Position numbers and translations under genes: made by a program. Under the pieces are notes generated by a model. That model searched no databases and was not told where the DNA came from. It saw nothing but the letters and a program-made list of their open reading frames with translations. A stretch of 27,910 nucleotides of DNA from a virus, in IMG/VR virus record IMGVR_UViG_3300043464_002133, positions 1-27,910 of that record. The stretch is one strand, 5' to 3'. Within the stretch, counting starts at the first letter, position 1. Every line of letters begins with the position of its first letter. Positions 20,400-27,754 of this stretch are shown in pieces.

Positions 20400-20404
20400 T
20401 CAGC
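20202..20404. other. Candidate replication origin with ACTGACAG iterons
   Basis: Six copies of (A)CTGACA(G/A) occur in about 200 bases. On the plus strand they are at 20202, 20225, 20308 and 20317, the last two in direct tandem; on the minus strand they are at 20381-20388 and 20396-20404. Between them is a pyrimidine tract (about 20286-20307), then two AT/purine direct repeats, GATATAGAGAGAGAGATAG (20324-20342) and GATATATAGAGAGATAG (20351-20367). The TCTCTCT and AGAGAGA tracts could pair around the tandem iterons. Clustered short repeats, AT-rich DNA and the adjacent helicase gene are typical of an origin, but a regulatory region is also possible. Confidence 0.5.
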
Positions 20405-21827
20405 CCAGATCGTCCTCTTGGTCCTTCTTCAGCGAAAGGCCCCCCAACGCCCGCGTACCTTCGGCACCTTTCCTGATCCTGCTGAGATCCCAGCTGCTCT
20501 CCGCCACAATTTTCATCATCAGCTGGTTGTCAGCCACGTGCATCTTCACGTTATTGGCCCTGCACCAGTCCTTCCACTCCCGCCGCACCAGGTCGTTCGC
20601 GACCGCCCCCTCCTTGTTCCGGACGAACCGGGCCTCCAGGAAGTAATCGAACGGGTTGTTCGCCAGGTGGTAGTCCTTGACCACCCGCATCCCGCCATCA
20701 GTGGGGGTGAACTTCTCTCCGTCCGGAGCCGCCTCCAGCTTGATCGCCCCCCGGAGGGCCCAGTACGCGATCCCGGGCAGCTCACCCTTCAGCACGTCCA
20801 TCAGGTTGTGCTGCTCCTTGCCCTCGAAGCTCCGGTCGAACGGCAGCACCAGCATCTTCCCGCTCAACCCACGACCCTTGTTCGGCAGCTGCGGGATCTC
20901 GTTCGACTGGACCCACGGCGCCGCGTTCACGACCACGTTCCGCATCTGCCGCTTGTACTTCGCATTGATTGAGATCGGGTCCCTTCCGAGCACGTTCTTC
21001 AGGACCCGCACCGCCACCTCGCCCTCTCGGGAATCGAGTTCACTGACCTCCGAGATGCACAACACCCTCGCGAACTCTAGCCCATCCAGCCCGAAGTTCC
21101 CCGCGATCTCGTCCAAGCTCGTGCCCACGAACCCGGTCCCGCCCACCAACCACCGCATCACCGTGCTGATCGTTCCCTTGCCGGCCCTGATCTTCCCGTG
21201 GAACAGCATCCACTTCGCGTACCTTCGATGACTCATCATCGAGTAGCCCATCCACCGCTGCAGCAACTCCTTCCAGAGCGTATCTCCGCCGCTCCACTCC
21301 TCTACGCACTTTGTCCACCGCGGACACTCCACAAACGGATCGAGATCCACGTCCACGACGCACGGATCAAACCACTCCGGCGTCCGGGGCACACACACCA
21401 AAGCCCCCGTCTCCGCACTCGCCTTCACGTCCACGATCACGTCCCGGAACGACACGGAACAGTGGGGGTCGCTCAGCCGATCCCGGTAATCCGGGCACAG
21501 CCACTGCGGAACCTCCGCCCCCGCGACCCGGCACAAGGCCTGCATCGCCCGCACGATCCCGTTCACCTTGAACTCCGTCGGACCATACCGCTCCACCACG
21601 AGCCCGTTCGGGTCATCGCTCACGTGCAGGTCCTCGGTCCAGCGCCAGACCGCGTCCTCTAGCCACTGCTGGTCCCGCTGCACCCACTTGCCGCCGTACC
21701 ACTCGAACAGCCGGCCCTGCACCTCCTTCAGCCCCATGCCGTCCTCGAAGCACACCTTGAGCATCGCCCTCGCGACCTTCATTGGTTCCGTCGTTCTCAA
21801 CGGGTTTTGTTGTGTACCCAGTGTCAT
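20400..21827 (-). CDS. SF3 (D5/P4-like) replicative helicase, possible primase-helicase
   Basis: The product is 475 residues. Walker A, GKIRAGKGTI, is at 211-220; a Walker B-like strand, RVLCISE, is at 254-260; an SF3 motif C-like NAAPWVQSNEIPQL is at 301-314. KGRGLSGKMLVLPFDRSF follows. A D5_N-like helical segment with WKELLQRWMGYSMM precedes the ATPase. No clear primase active site is visible in the first 150 residues, so it may be a helicase only. It would unwind phage DNA for the family A polymerase. AAGGA lies before ATG 21827. The divergent gene starts only 27 bases beyond. Two repeat copies lie inside. Confidence 0.85.
   Translation of the reverse strand: MTLGTQQNPLRTTEPMKVARAMLKVCFEDGMGLKEVQGRLFEWYGGKWVQRDQQWLEDAVWRWTEDLHVSDDPNGLVVERYGPTEFKVNGIVRAMQALCRVAGAEVPQWLCPDYRDRLSDPHCSVSFRDVIVDVKASAETGALVCVPRTPEWFDPCVVDVDLDPFVECPRWTKCVEEWSGGDTLWKELLQRWMGYSMMSHRRYAKWMLFHGKIRAGKGTISTVMRWLVGGTGFVGTSLDEIAGNFGLDGLEFARVLCISEVSELDSREGEVAVRVLKNVLGRDPISINAKYKRQMRNVVVNAAPWVQSNEIPQLPNKGRGLSGKMLVLPFDRSFEGKEQHNLMDVLKGELPGIAYWALRGAIKLEAAPDGEKFTPTDGGMRVVKDYHLANNPFDYFLEARFVRNKEGAVANDLVRREWKDWCRANNVKMHVADNQLMMKIVAESSWDLSRIRKGAEGTRALGGLSLKKDQEDDLG
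20699..20708 (+). repeat. Dispersed repeat copy 12 (CAGTGGGGGT)
   Basis: Exact copy in the helicase gene, read there as ACC CCC ACT G (Thr-Pro-Thr). Confidence 0.75.
21460..21469 (+). repeat. Dispersed repeat copy 13 (CAGTGGGGGT)
   Basis: Exact copy in the helicase gene, read as xAC CCC CAC TG (Asp-Pro-His-Cys), a different codon phase from copy 12. Confidence 0.75.
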
Positions 21828-21854
21828 CTGATTATCCTTCCAGCAGGAGATACC

Positions 21855-24128
21855 ATGGCCCAGCCGCTTCGCAGCATGAACCCTTCCACTCCCTTTGGTC
21901 GCGAGAAGAACGCTCTTCTTCAGACCGACCTCCGGGATCCGAACGCCTTCCTGGGCCAGTTGATCGCCCGGAACGCCGCTGTTTCCGCGCCGGCAGCCAC
22001 GAAGCCCGAGAAGGCCAAGCCCCAGCCGCAGGCACAGCCTGCCACGCCACCTGCGACTCCTACTTCTCCGACTCCGCAGCCTCCCCAGTCGCGCCCGACC
22101 CCTCAGCTCGCCACGTCTTTCGACGCTCAGCGCAAGGCGGCCCGCGACGCATACGACGCCGAACTGGCCGGCTTCTCGCAGCGTTCACAACAAGGCAACC
22201 AAGTCACCCCGCTCGAGCAGAAGCGCGCACTGGAGCGCTACAACAACCAGCTCGGCCGGATCAATGCCATCGAAAACAAGGGGATCAGGAAGAAGCGCGG
22301 CGAACAGCTGCGGAGCGAACGACTTGCACGTGAGAACTACGCCGACGAACGAGCTGGTGCGATCTTAGACGAATCGACAAAGCGCTTGACTTCGTTGTTC
22401 GATTCTACACCAAAGCCTCCGGCTGTCAACATCCCGGGCCCCGCAGATCGCGCCGCGATGGCCGAACAAATGGCCGCGAACGACGCACAGCGCGCAGCCG
22501 CCGACCGTCTTCCGACTCCCGCCACTCCAGCCCCTACCCAGCCTAGCTGGCTGGACACCGCCATCTCGCGCACGATCAACCTGCTTCAGGCGGGGATGGC
22601 GCGTACCCCCACTGCTCGGTTGTCCGATGTCGCCGCCCCAGCCGCCCCAGCTGCAGCACCCCAGACCAGTGGGGGTGGCATGCCAGAACCGGCCCAGCGC
22701 TACGGTCTGGATCCAGGCGTCAACAAGGTCATCTCCAACCTCTACTCCGGCAACGTCGCCCCGGGCAACCTGGGCATCGACCAGCTCGGGGAGCTCATGC
22801 GCGGCGCGACCCCGCAGCAGCTTGCTTCGCTTTACGACGGGCTGCAGGCTCTTCCGCCCGAGCAGCAGAAGGCTGCGCTCCGGCAGATGATCGAGCAGAA
22901 CCAGCAGCTGAACGTCAATCTGGGTCAGCCCCCGAAGGTCACTCCGGAACAGGCTGCGGAGATCGACCGGCTGAATCCTCCGGCGTCGTTCTTCTCCATG
23001 GACGGCTTCAACAACCTGGCCCAGGGATTCACCGACCTGACCCAGAACCCAGTGCTTCAGACGATCGCTGGCCCCGGCGGTCTTCTCGGTACCAGCCTGC
23101 CGGCCGACGCCATCGCCCGCGAGCGAGCCATGGCAACCACTCCGGAACAGCTCCGTGCGATCCAGGCCCGCGAGGCCCAGGCCGGGATGCAGGGCGCGCT
23201 CCTCGACGCCCTTGGTGCTGGCGCCGCCATGCGGGGCAGTGCCGCCCCCAACATGACGGCCCCCGGCACCCGCGTCATCGACAACCCCACCCTCCGCGGA
23301 GGTACACCTACCAGAGCCACCCTCCCAACATCGAATCAAGGTAATGTTCGTATTACCCCTGGCAATCCTGGCCAGGTCGTCGACATGCCGGCACCCCAGG
23401 CCATGCCGGGCGTCACGCCCCGCGATCTGCCGACAAACACCGGTGGACCCCGCCAGGGACCAATGCGCCCCATCGGCCCTGTGCAGACGGCCGACGAAAG
23501 CTTCACGGCTCCGACCGTCAGGGTCAAGAATGTTCCGGGGGACATCAACAATCCCACGGCCCAGCGCCGCACTGAGCAAGGCGGTCGTGTTCCGGCGTCT
23601 CCCACCGGAAGAGAGCAGGGCCCAGGCACTGCCGCAGCCGAGGGCCAGATGCGTGTCCGTAGGTCGGACGCCCGTGTTCGCGAGCTCCGGGAACAGGATC
23701 GAGTCGCCGACATCATCAACAACCTGATCGATCGCGGTGTTCTCCAGCCCAACCAGCCTGCCACCAGCACCCCCGAAGCCAAGCCCGCCCCCGCCCCGGC
23801 TCCGGCCACCGAAACGGCTCTTGCTGAAATTGCCAAGCCGGCAACACCGGCCCCAGCAGCTGAAGCTCCGATCCCGCTCGCTGAACCCAGCGGCACCACG
23901 GTCGGCCGCAACACAGTCCAGGCCACCACGGTCGAACCACGCTCCACCCCGGCTCCTGGCCAGAAGGCCCAGTCCCGCAAGTCCGTCACCGAAGGCCTCA
24001 AGGCCTACGGAACCAAGGTCGTCGAGGATACCCGTGCACTCCTTGCCAAGGATCGCAAGGGCCAGGTCACCGACTCCGACGTTCTTGAGTACCTGCAGGG
24101 CCTGCTCCCCACCAAGGAATCCAAGTGA
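21855..24128 (+). CDS. Large Pro/Ala/Gln-rich probable virion protein
   Basis: ATG 21855 has GGAG five bases upstream and gives 757 residues; the open frame further upstream would overlap the divergent helicase start. The protein has low complexity: Pro/Ala/Gln/Thr stretches (residues about 55-90, 220-270 and 600-680) alternate with helical segments (RYNNQLGRINAIENKGIRK, then QLASLYDGLQALPPEQQ). Such composition is common in phage scaffold-like or internal proteins. No enzyme motif is seen. It begins the plus-strand block and overlaps the next gene by 4 bases. Two repeat copies in opposite orientation lie 52 bases apart in it. Confidence 0.65.
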   Translation: MAQPLRSMNPSTPFGREKNALLQTDLRDPNAFLGQLIARNAAVSAPAATKPEKAKPQPQAQPATPPATPTSPTPQPPQSRPTPQLATSFDAQRKAARDAYDAELAGFSQRSQQGNQVTPLEQKRALERYNNQLGRINAIENKGIRKKRGEQLRSERLARENYADERAGAILDESTKRLTSLFDSTPKPPAVNIPGPADRAAMAEQMAANDAQRAAADRLPTPATPAPTQPSWLDTAISRTINLLQAGMARTPTARLSDVAAPAAPAAAPQTSGGGMPEPAQRYGLDPGVNKVISNLYSGNVAPGNLGIDQLGELMRGATPQQLASLYDGLQALPPEQQKAALRQMIEQNQQLNVNLGQPPKVTPEQAAEIDRLNPPASFFSMDGFNNLAQGFTDLTQNPVLQTIAGPGGLLGTSLPADAIARERAMATTPEQLRAIQAREAQAGMQGALLDALGAGAAMRGSAAPNMTAPGTRVIDNPTLRGGTPTRATLPTSNQGNVRITPGNPGQVVDMPAPQAMPGVTPRDLPTNTGGPRQGPMRPIGPVQTADESFTAPTVRVKNVPGDINNPTAQRRTEQGGRVPASPTGREQGPGTAAAEGQMRVRRSDARVRELREQDRVADIINNLIDRGVLQPNQPATSTPEAKPAPAPAPATETALAEIAKPATPAPAAEAPIPLAEPSGTTVGRNTVQATTVEPRSTPAPGQKAQSRKSVTEGLKAYGTKVVEDTRALLAKDRKGQVTDSDVLEYLQGLLPTKESK
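22605..22614 (-). repeat. Dispersed repeat copy 14 (CAGTGGGGGT)
   Basis: Exact copy; the plus strand reads ACC CCC ACT G (Thr-Pro-Thr) in the Pro-rich gene. It forms an inverted pair with copy 15. Confidence 0.75.
22667..22676 (+). repeat. Dispersed repeat copy 15 (CAGTGGGGGT)
   Basis: Exact copy; the coding strand reads xxC AGT GGG GGT (Ser-Gly-Gly) in the same gene as copy 14. Confidence 0.75.
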
Positions 24129-24568
24129 GCAAGAAGCGCAAGGGCATGTCCTTCAGCCTAGGCGGCGGACTCCGGTGGGTCCACGAGTCTCGGTTCTGTG
24201 ACGAGCTCCAGATGACCCCGAAGGGGTTCCGTCGCCTGTGCCGGCAGCTGGGCGTCCCCATGCTGCACATCCACGAGGACTGGCTCGTCAACCTCCACAT
24301 GTTCCGGATCGGCATGTGGGCCGCTTGCCGCTTTGGCCAACCTGACTTCCTCGTGCCGGGCTGCGAGCAGATCTCGAAGGGTCGAAAGCCCGCTCGTCAC
24401 CAGGCAACTTCCGTGACCCGCGAGTACATCGAGCAGAATCTCCCGATGCTTATCGAGGAGATCAACAAGGCCCGCGTCATGGACGGCATCGAACTCGAAC
24501 AGCGCACGATCGACGAGTCCCGTGACGCCGCCCGCCGTATGCTCAACCTCCTCAACCCCAGGACCTGA
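24125..24568 (+). CDS. Hypothetical protein
   Basis: The start is GTG 24125, overlapping the previous stop as GTGA, with AAGGA six bases upstream; the product is 147 residues. The basic start (MSKKRKGMSF) leads to a helical domain (ELQMTPKGFRRLCRQLGVPM, then HIHEDWLVNLHMFRIGMW), a pattern like a small winged-helix or excisionase fold. A charged C-terminal helical pair follows. It may bind DNA, but this is uncertain. It lies between a large virion-type protein and small basic proteins. Confidence 0.6.
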   Translation: MSKKRKGMSFSLGGGLRWVHESRFCDELQMTPKGFRRLCRQLGVPMLHIHEDWLVNLHMFRIGMWAACRFGQPDFLVPGCEQISKGRKPARHQATSVTREYIEQNLPMLIEEINKARVMDGIELEQRTIDESRDAARRMLNLLNPRT

Positions 24569-24569
24569 C

Positions 24570-24701
24570 ATGCCGTTCAAGTCGAAGGCCCAGCAGGGCT
24601 ACATGTTCGCGAAGATGCCGAAGACCGCCAAGAAGTGGGCGAAGGAAACGCCCGACATGAAGGCGCTCCCCAAGAAGGCCCCCAAGAAGCGGAGCAAGTG
24701 A
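24570..24701 (+). CDS. Small basic conserved phage protein (43 residues)
   Basis: The product begins MPFKSKAQQGYMFAKMPKTA and contains WAKETPDMKALPKK, a form I know from many phage and plasmid genomes as a tiny Lys-rich protein of unknown function. AGGA lies six bases before ATG 24570. Its last codons hold the GGAG for the next gene, and the stop overlaps that start as TGATG. Twelve Lys in 43 residues point to nucleic-acid binding or packaging with DNA. Confidence 0.65.
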   Translation: MPFKSKAQQGYMFAKMPKTAKKWAKETPDMKALPKKAPKKRSK

Positions 24702-24955
24702 TGGCTGCAAAGAAGAAGCGGTTCGACTTCAAGGCGGTCCACAAGAACCCCGAGGGCGGGCTCAGCGAGGCCGGGCGGGCAGCCTACAACAAGGCGACCG
24801 GCGGCAACCTCAAGGCACCTCAGCCCGAGGGCGGTCCCCGGCGCAACAGCTTCTGCGCCCGGATGAAGGGCATGAAGAAGCGACTGACTTCCGCGAAGAC
24901 CGCGAACGATCCGAACTCCCGCATCAACAAGAGCCTTCGGGCCTGGAACTGCTGA
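24701..24955 (+). CDS. DUF6321-like small basic phage protein
   Basis: ATG 24701 overlaps the previous stop as TGATG and has GGAG six bases upstream; the product is 84 residues. The segments GGLSEAGRAAYNKATGGNLK and PQPEGGPRRNSFCARMKGM, then LTSAKTANDPNSRINKSLR, match a widespread, highly conserved phage protein family (DUF6321, as I recall). Its role is unknown. It is basic with two Cys and sits in a cluster of small basic genes, which suits a minor virion or DNA-associated protein. Confidence 0.75.
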   Translation: MAAKKKRFDFKAVHKNPEGGLSEAGRAAYNKATGGNLKAPQPEGGPRRNSFCARMKGMKKRLTSAKTANDPNSRINKSLRAWNC

Positions 24956-24956
24956 C

Positions 24957-25154
24957 ATGCTACCCCCACTGAACTCAAAGCCCAAGAAGCCCTCCAAGTA
25001 CGCGCCCAAGAAGTGCCCTGAGTGCGGCGAGAAGCTGGACGAGGAGGGCGAGTGCGAGGAGTGCGGCTACGGTTGCGAGGAGTGCGAGGCCGAGAAGGAA
25101 GCCGCGAAGCAGATGGAGATCAAGCTGTCGATCTTGCTTCCCGGTGGGGACTAG
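24957..25154 (+). CDS. Small zinc-ribbon-like protein
   Basis: The 65 residues start with a Lys/Pro-rich arm (LNSKPKKPSKYAPKK). Cys20-x2-Cys23 and Cys33-x2-Cys36 follow, with a further Cys40-x2-Cys43. The first two pairs form a plausible zinc ribbon; the third pair is extra. The remainder is an acidic-to-neutral helix. The start codon region contains repeat copy 16. No Shine-Dalgarno sequence is strong. DNA, RNA or protein binding are all possible. Confidence 0.6.
   Translation: MLPPLNSKPKKPSKYAPKKCPECGEKLDEEGECEECGYGCEECEAEKEAAKQMEIKLSILLPGGD
24962..24971 (-). repeat. Dispersed repeat copy 16 (CAGTGGGGGT)
   Basis: Exact copy; the plus strand reads ACCCCCACTG three bases after the zinc-ribbon start codon and encodes Pro-Pro-Leu. 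Confidence 0.75.
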
Positions 25155-25191
25155 TTACAATCTGATCAACATGTTCCGCCCGTCGCGGAAC
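25134..25191 (+). promoter_or_regulatory. Candidate promoter and 5' leader hairpin
   Basis: TTGCTT at 25134-25139 and TACAAT at 25156-25161 are spaced 16 bases, a weak sigma-70-like pair. Twelve bases further on, GTTCCGC at 25173-25179 pairs with GCGGAAC at 25185-25191 over a 5-base loop. A CAGGAG ribosome-binding site and ATG 25208 follow. The hairpin would be at the start of the transcript, where such stems often protect the RNA. Confidence 0.35.
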
Positions 25192-25207
25192 CAACCAGGA
25201 GAGTGTC

Positions 25208-25324
25208 ATGAAGAACAAGATGATGATGAAGGCCGCAGTCAAGGGCAAGACGCCCAAGGGCGCCGCCAAGAAGAACCCGTTCGCCGCCATGCGCGCCAAG
25301 GCGAAGCCCGCCCCCAAGAAGTGA
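25208..25324 (+). CDS. 38-residue Lys/Ala-rich basic peptide
   Basis: The frame begins MKNKMMMKAAVKGKTPKGAA and ends MRAKAKPAPKK, with about twelve Lys and no acidic residue. Lys-Pro-Ala repeats resemble histone H1-like tails. A GGAG sequence precedes ATG 25208. It has its own candidate promoter and leader hairpin, unlike its neighbours, which suggests it is needed in large amounts. A DNA-condensing role is likely from composition only. Confidence 0.6.
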   Translation: MKNKMMMKAAVKGKTPKGAAKKNPFAAMRAKAKPAPKK

Positions 25325-25333
25325 GGGTGACCC

Positions 25334-26857
25334 ATGGCCGAACCGGATGATCTGAATCAGCTATCGCTTGATCGTCCGGTTCGGCCGGGGGAGATGTTCC
25401 TTCCCAAGGAGGGTTTCAAGTACCCCAATCCGCAGCTCCTTCGCAGGCAGGCGCGCACGAAGGCAACCACCTTGCTGCCGGAGCTGGAACAGAACTTCCA
25501 GTACGCCCTGGATGTGACGCCGATGTCCAGGTCCGGTTTCGGACAGGGCACTCGGATCAAGCTTGATCCAGACCTTCCGATCCTCGAATCGCGGATCGTC
25601 CCGTGGTTCGGGCGCGTCGACAGCCCCGAGTACATGGACGAGTTGCGCCGCACTCAGGACAGCCTGGAGAAGGCTCGCGCCGCCATGCCAGCTCTCAAGC
25701 AGCGCCATGCCCGAGAGTTCGAGCGGCAGGTCTCGACCCTGGGTCACGCCCTGCGTCAGTTCGGAACCCAAGGACTCGGCACGACCATTCGGATGGGCCT
25801 GGCAAATCCAAACGTCGCTACCTCAGAGCTCAATGTCCGTGATGCCCACATGATCATGGCTTACCTGATGGGCCGCAATCTGCCGCCGGAATCCGCGTCC
25901 ATGGACCTCACCCGCCAGGTAGCTGACCGTTCCGTCGGTCGCCACGCTGCGCGCCTCGGTCTTCAAGTGGCCCGTCCAGACCCAGCGTACGTGATGGGGG
26001 CCCCACTCTCCGAGCACGTCCGTGGTCTTGAGCTCGGCTTTGGAACCAAGGGCCAGGGTCACTTGCTCGCCGGTCTAGGCCTCAAGAGCGACACCGACAT
26101 CTTCGGGGTCCAGTTCGAGGAGCAGTTCATCAACAAGGGTCAGCCTCTCAACCCGTTCAGCCGCAAGCTGGTCGAGGGGGTGATGGCTGACCGCGAGCGT
26201 GTCGCCCAATCAGAGCGGCAACTGGCCAATGCGGTGGCCTCCAAGGCCAAGTTCCGTGAAGCATCGGCGGCCTACCGCAACGCGCTTGAAAGCTTCCTCG
26301 ACGATGTCTTCAATCAGGATCCTCCGAGCCAGACCCCTGGGCTCAAGATGTCCAAGATCAATGTGCCCAAGGACTTGATCCAGGAGGTCGTGAACGATTC
26401 CTTTAGGAAGACGTTCCGCCAGGGTATGGAGCCGTTCGGAACTCGGCATCTGGACGCAGTTCGCAAGGACATTCGCGAAACAGCTCTCAATGCAATTAAG
26501 GACAACCATCCTCGGGCGGAGTACGTTCGTCTGCGTTTCCAAGACATGAGGCGAGGTGTCGACGAATACCTGATCCAGTGGGCCCGGAGCCAGAAGACTT
26601 TCCAGGCCCCGAGACGGGCATCGAAGGCGACGCTGGCTGCGGAGGGTGGAGTCAAGAGCGTAGTCAATCCTGCGACCAAGACCATGAGCGAGGGAGTGCC
26701 CGCGCGCGCGACGAACCTCAAGCGGCTGGAGCAGGGAACCGCTCAAGTGTTGAAGCAGCTGGGACGCACTGCACCCAATATTCCGATGTTCCTGGTAACG
26801 GCACTGGCCGCCGGCCTTGCAGTCACTGGGTTCACGAGAGAGGATTCAGATGTCTAA
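25334..26857 (+). CDS. Large hypothetical protein, probable virion component
   Basis: ATG 25334 has GAGG seven bases upstream; the product is 507 residues. It is mostly helical with many Arg and Gln (DELRRTQDSLEKARAAMPAL, then KQRHAREFERQVSTLGHALR). A Gly-rich central part is followed by another helical region (ERVAQSERQLANAVASKAKF). A hydrophobic stretch near the C-terminus (FLVTALAAGLAVTGF, about 487-501) could be a membrane helix. I recognise no family. A structural or DNA-injection role is inferred from size, composition and strand. Confidence 0.6.
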   Translation: MAEPDDLNQLSLDRPVRPGEMFLPKEGFKYPNPQLLRRQARTKATTLLPELEQNFQYALDVTPMSRSGFGQGTRIKLDPDLPILESRIVPWFGRVDSPEYMDELRRTQDSLEKARAAMPALKQRHAREFERQVSTLGHALRQFGTQGLGTTIRMGLANPNVATSELNVRDAHMIMAYLMGRNLPPESASMDLTRQVADRSVGRHAARLGLQVARPDPAYVMGAPLSEHVRGLELGFGTKGQGHLLAGLGLKSDTDIFGVQFEEQFINKGQPLNPFSRKLVEGVMADRERVAQSERQLANAVASKAKFREASAAYRNALESFLDDVFNQDPPSQTPGLKMSKINVPKDLIQEVVNDSFRKTFRQGMEPFGTRHLDAVRKDIRETALNAIKDNHPRAEYVRLRFQDMRRGVDEYLIQWARSQKTFQAPRRASKATLAAEGGVKSVVNPATKTMSEGVPARATNLKRLEQGTAQVLKQLGRTAPNIPMFLVTALAAGLAVTGFTREDSDV

Positions 26858-27266
26858 GCCCAAGGAACAGATCGAGAACGGCGAGGACGTGATCCGTTCG
26901 ATGTTCTCGATCGACGGGGCGGCTGCGGCCATCAGGCGATCGGGATTCGACATCGAGGAGGAGTTCGCGATGTACATCGACATCGCCCGCAACTCGCTCG
27001 AGGACAACACGAGGCTTGCCGCCCTGCAAAGATTGCATAGGCGTACACGAGAAATTGCGGAAGTGAACGGCATGATCTCGACCGGATCGGTTAGAATGGT
27101 ATCCCATGAAGAAGACGGAACCCTCATCGAGCAGACCCGCTCAGAATCCCGGCTCCTCTCCCAGGTCCGAGGATTCAACCTCCCCGGCAATTCGGGGATC
27201 GCGAAACGGGTCCTTCCACCCGCAGACCCTGGATCATCTGGAGCAGCGCCTGCAGCAGATGCGTAA
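26850..27266 (+). CDS. Small helical hypothetical protein
   Basis: ATG 26850 lies 8 bases inside the previous gene and has GAGAGAGG upstream; the product is 138 residues. The core (DVIRSMFSIDGAAAAIRRSG, then DIARNSLEDNTRLAALQRLH) is helical and resembles small terminase-like or DNA-packaging proteins in style, but I cannot claim that family. The last about 45 codons overlap the next gene in another frame and become poor in third-position G/C, so the end may carry little function. Confidence 0.55.
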   Translation: MSKPKEQIENGEDVIRSMFSIDGAAAAIRRSGFDIEEEFAMYIDIARNSLEDNTRLAALQRLHRRTREIAEVNGMISTGSVRMVSHEEDGTLIEQTRSESRLLSQVRGFNLPGNSGIAKRVLPPADPGSSGAAPAADA

Positions 27267-27549
27267 CGAGGACTTCGCTTCGTGGGGAGCGATTCCGCTG
27301 GAGGACATCGGCATCATCGAGCTCGACCGCGTGGTTGGACGGGCTTCCGACTTCGGACGCGAGATCCGCAACGAACTCTGCGTCTCCGACGGGTCCCGGC
27401 TCAAGGAGAAGTGGCGCGAGGTGGCTTCCCGCCTCTGGGTCCATTCCCCCGCCGCCGTCAACCCCACCAACATGTTTGCGGCACTCTGCTTCCTGGCGTC
27501 ATCGCAGCTCTACGCAGAGGGGGCCATCCGTGCCTCGGGCCCCCAGTAG
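27106..27549 (+). CDS. Hypothetical protein overlapping its neighbour
   Basis: The start is ATG 27106, giving 147 residues; an inner ATG at 27259 would give 96. The segment HPQTLDHLEQRLQQMRNEDF has good coding character (third positions almost all G/C) and lies before the inner ATG, so the longer form is favoured. A helical body follows (IGIIELDRVVGRASDFGREI, then AAVNPTNMFAALCFLASSQL). TAGAAT lies eight bases before the ATG, so a leaderless transcript is conceivable. Function unknown. It overlaps the previous gene by 161 bases. Confidence 0.55.
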   Translation: MKKTEPSSSRPAQNPGSSPRSEDSTSPAIRGSRNGSFHPQTLDHLEQRLQQMRNEDFASWGAIPLEDIGIIELDRVVGRASDFGREIRNELCVSDGSRLKEKWREVASRLWVHSPAAVNPTNMFAALCFLASSQLYAEGAIRASGPQ

Positions 27550-27754
27550 GACCCTGAGGGTCGACGAGCAGACCCATCGGGATCTGCGGTCGCTCTGCGC
27601 CAAGTACACCGATTCCACCGGTCGTTACCACAGTCTCGCCGACATGGTCCGCATCGGGCTGACACTATCAACCATCGATCTCGAGAGGAGGGAACATGCC
27701 CGTGGGAGACATCGAACACCGCCTGGAAGTGATGAGGGAGTACTACCCGTCTGA
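27530..27754 (+). CDS. Small ribbon-helix-helix-like protein
   Basis: GTG 27530 has a GAGG nine bases upstream and gives 74 residues. After a short basic strand (RTLRVDEQTHRDLRSLCAKY) comes a loop and a helix (HSLADMVRIGLTLSTIDLER), the order expected of a ribbon-helix-helix DNA-binding domain. The last about 20 residues overlap the next gene and are probably not conserved. It could regulate the plus-strand block. Confidence 0.55.
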   Translation: MPRAPSRTLRVDEQTHRDLRSLCAKYTDSTGRYHSLADMVRIGLTLSTIDLERREHARGRHRTPPGSDEGVLPV

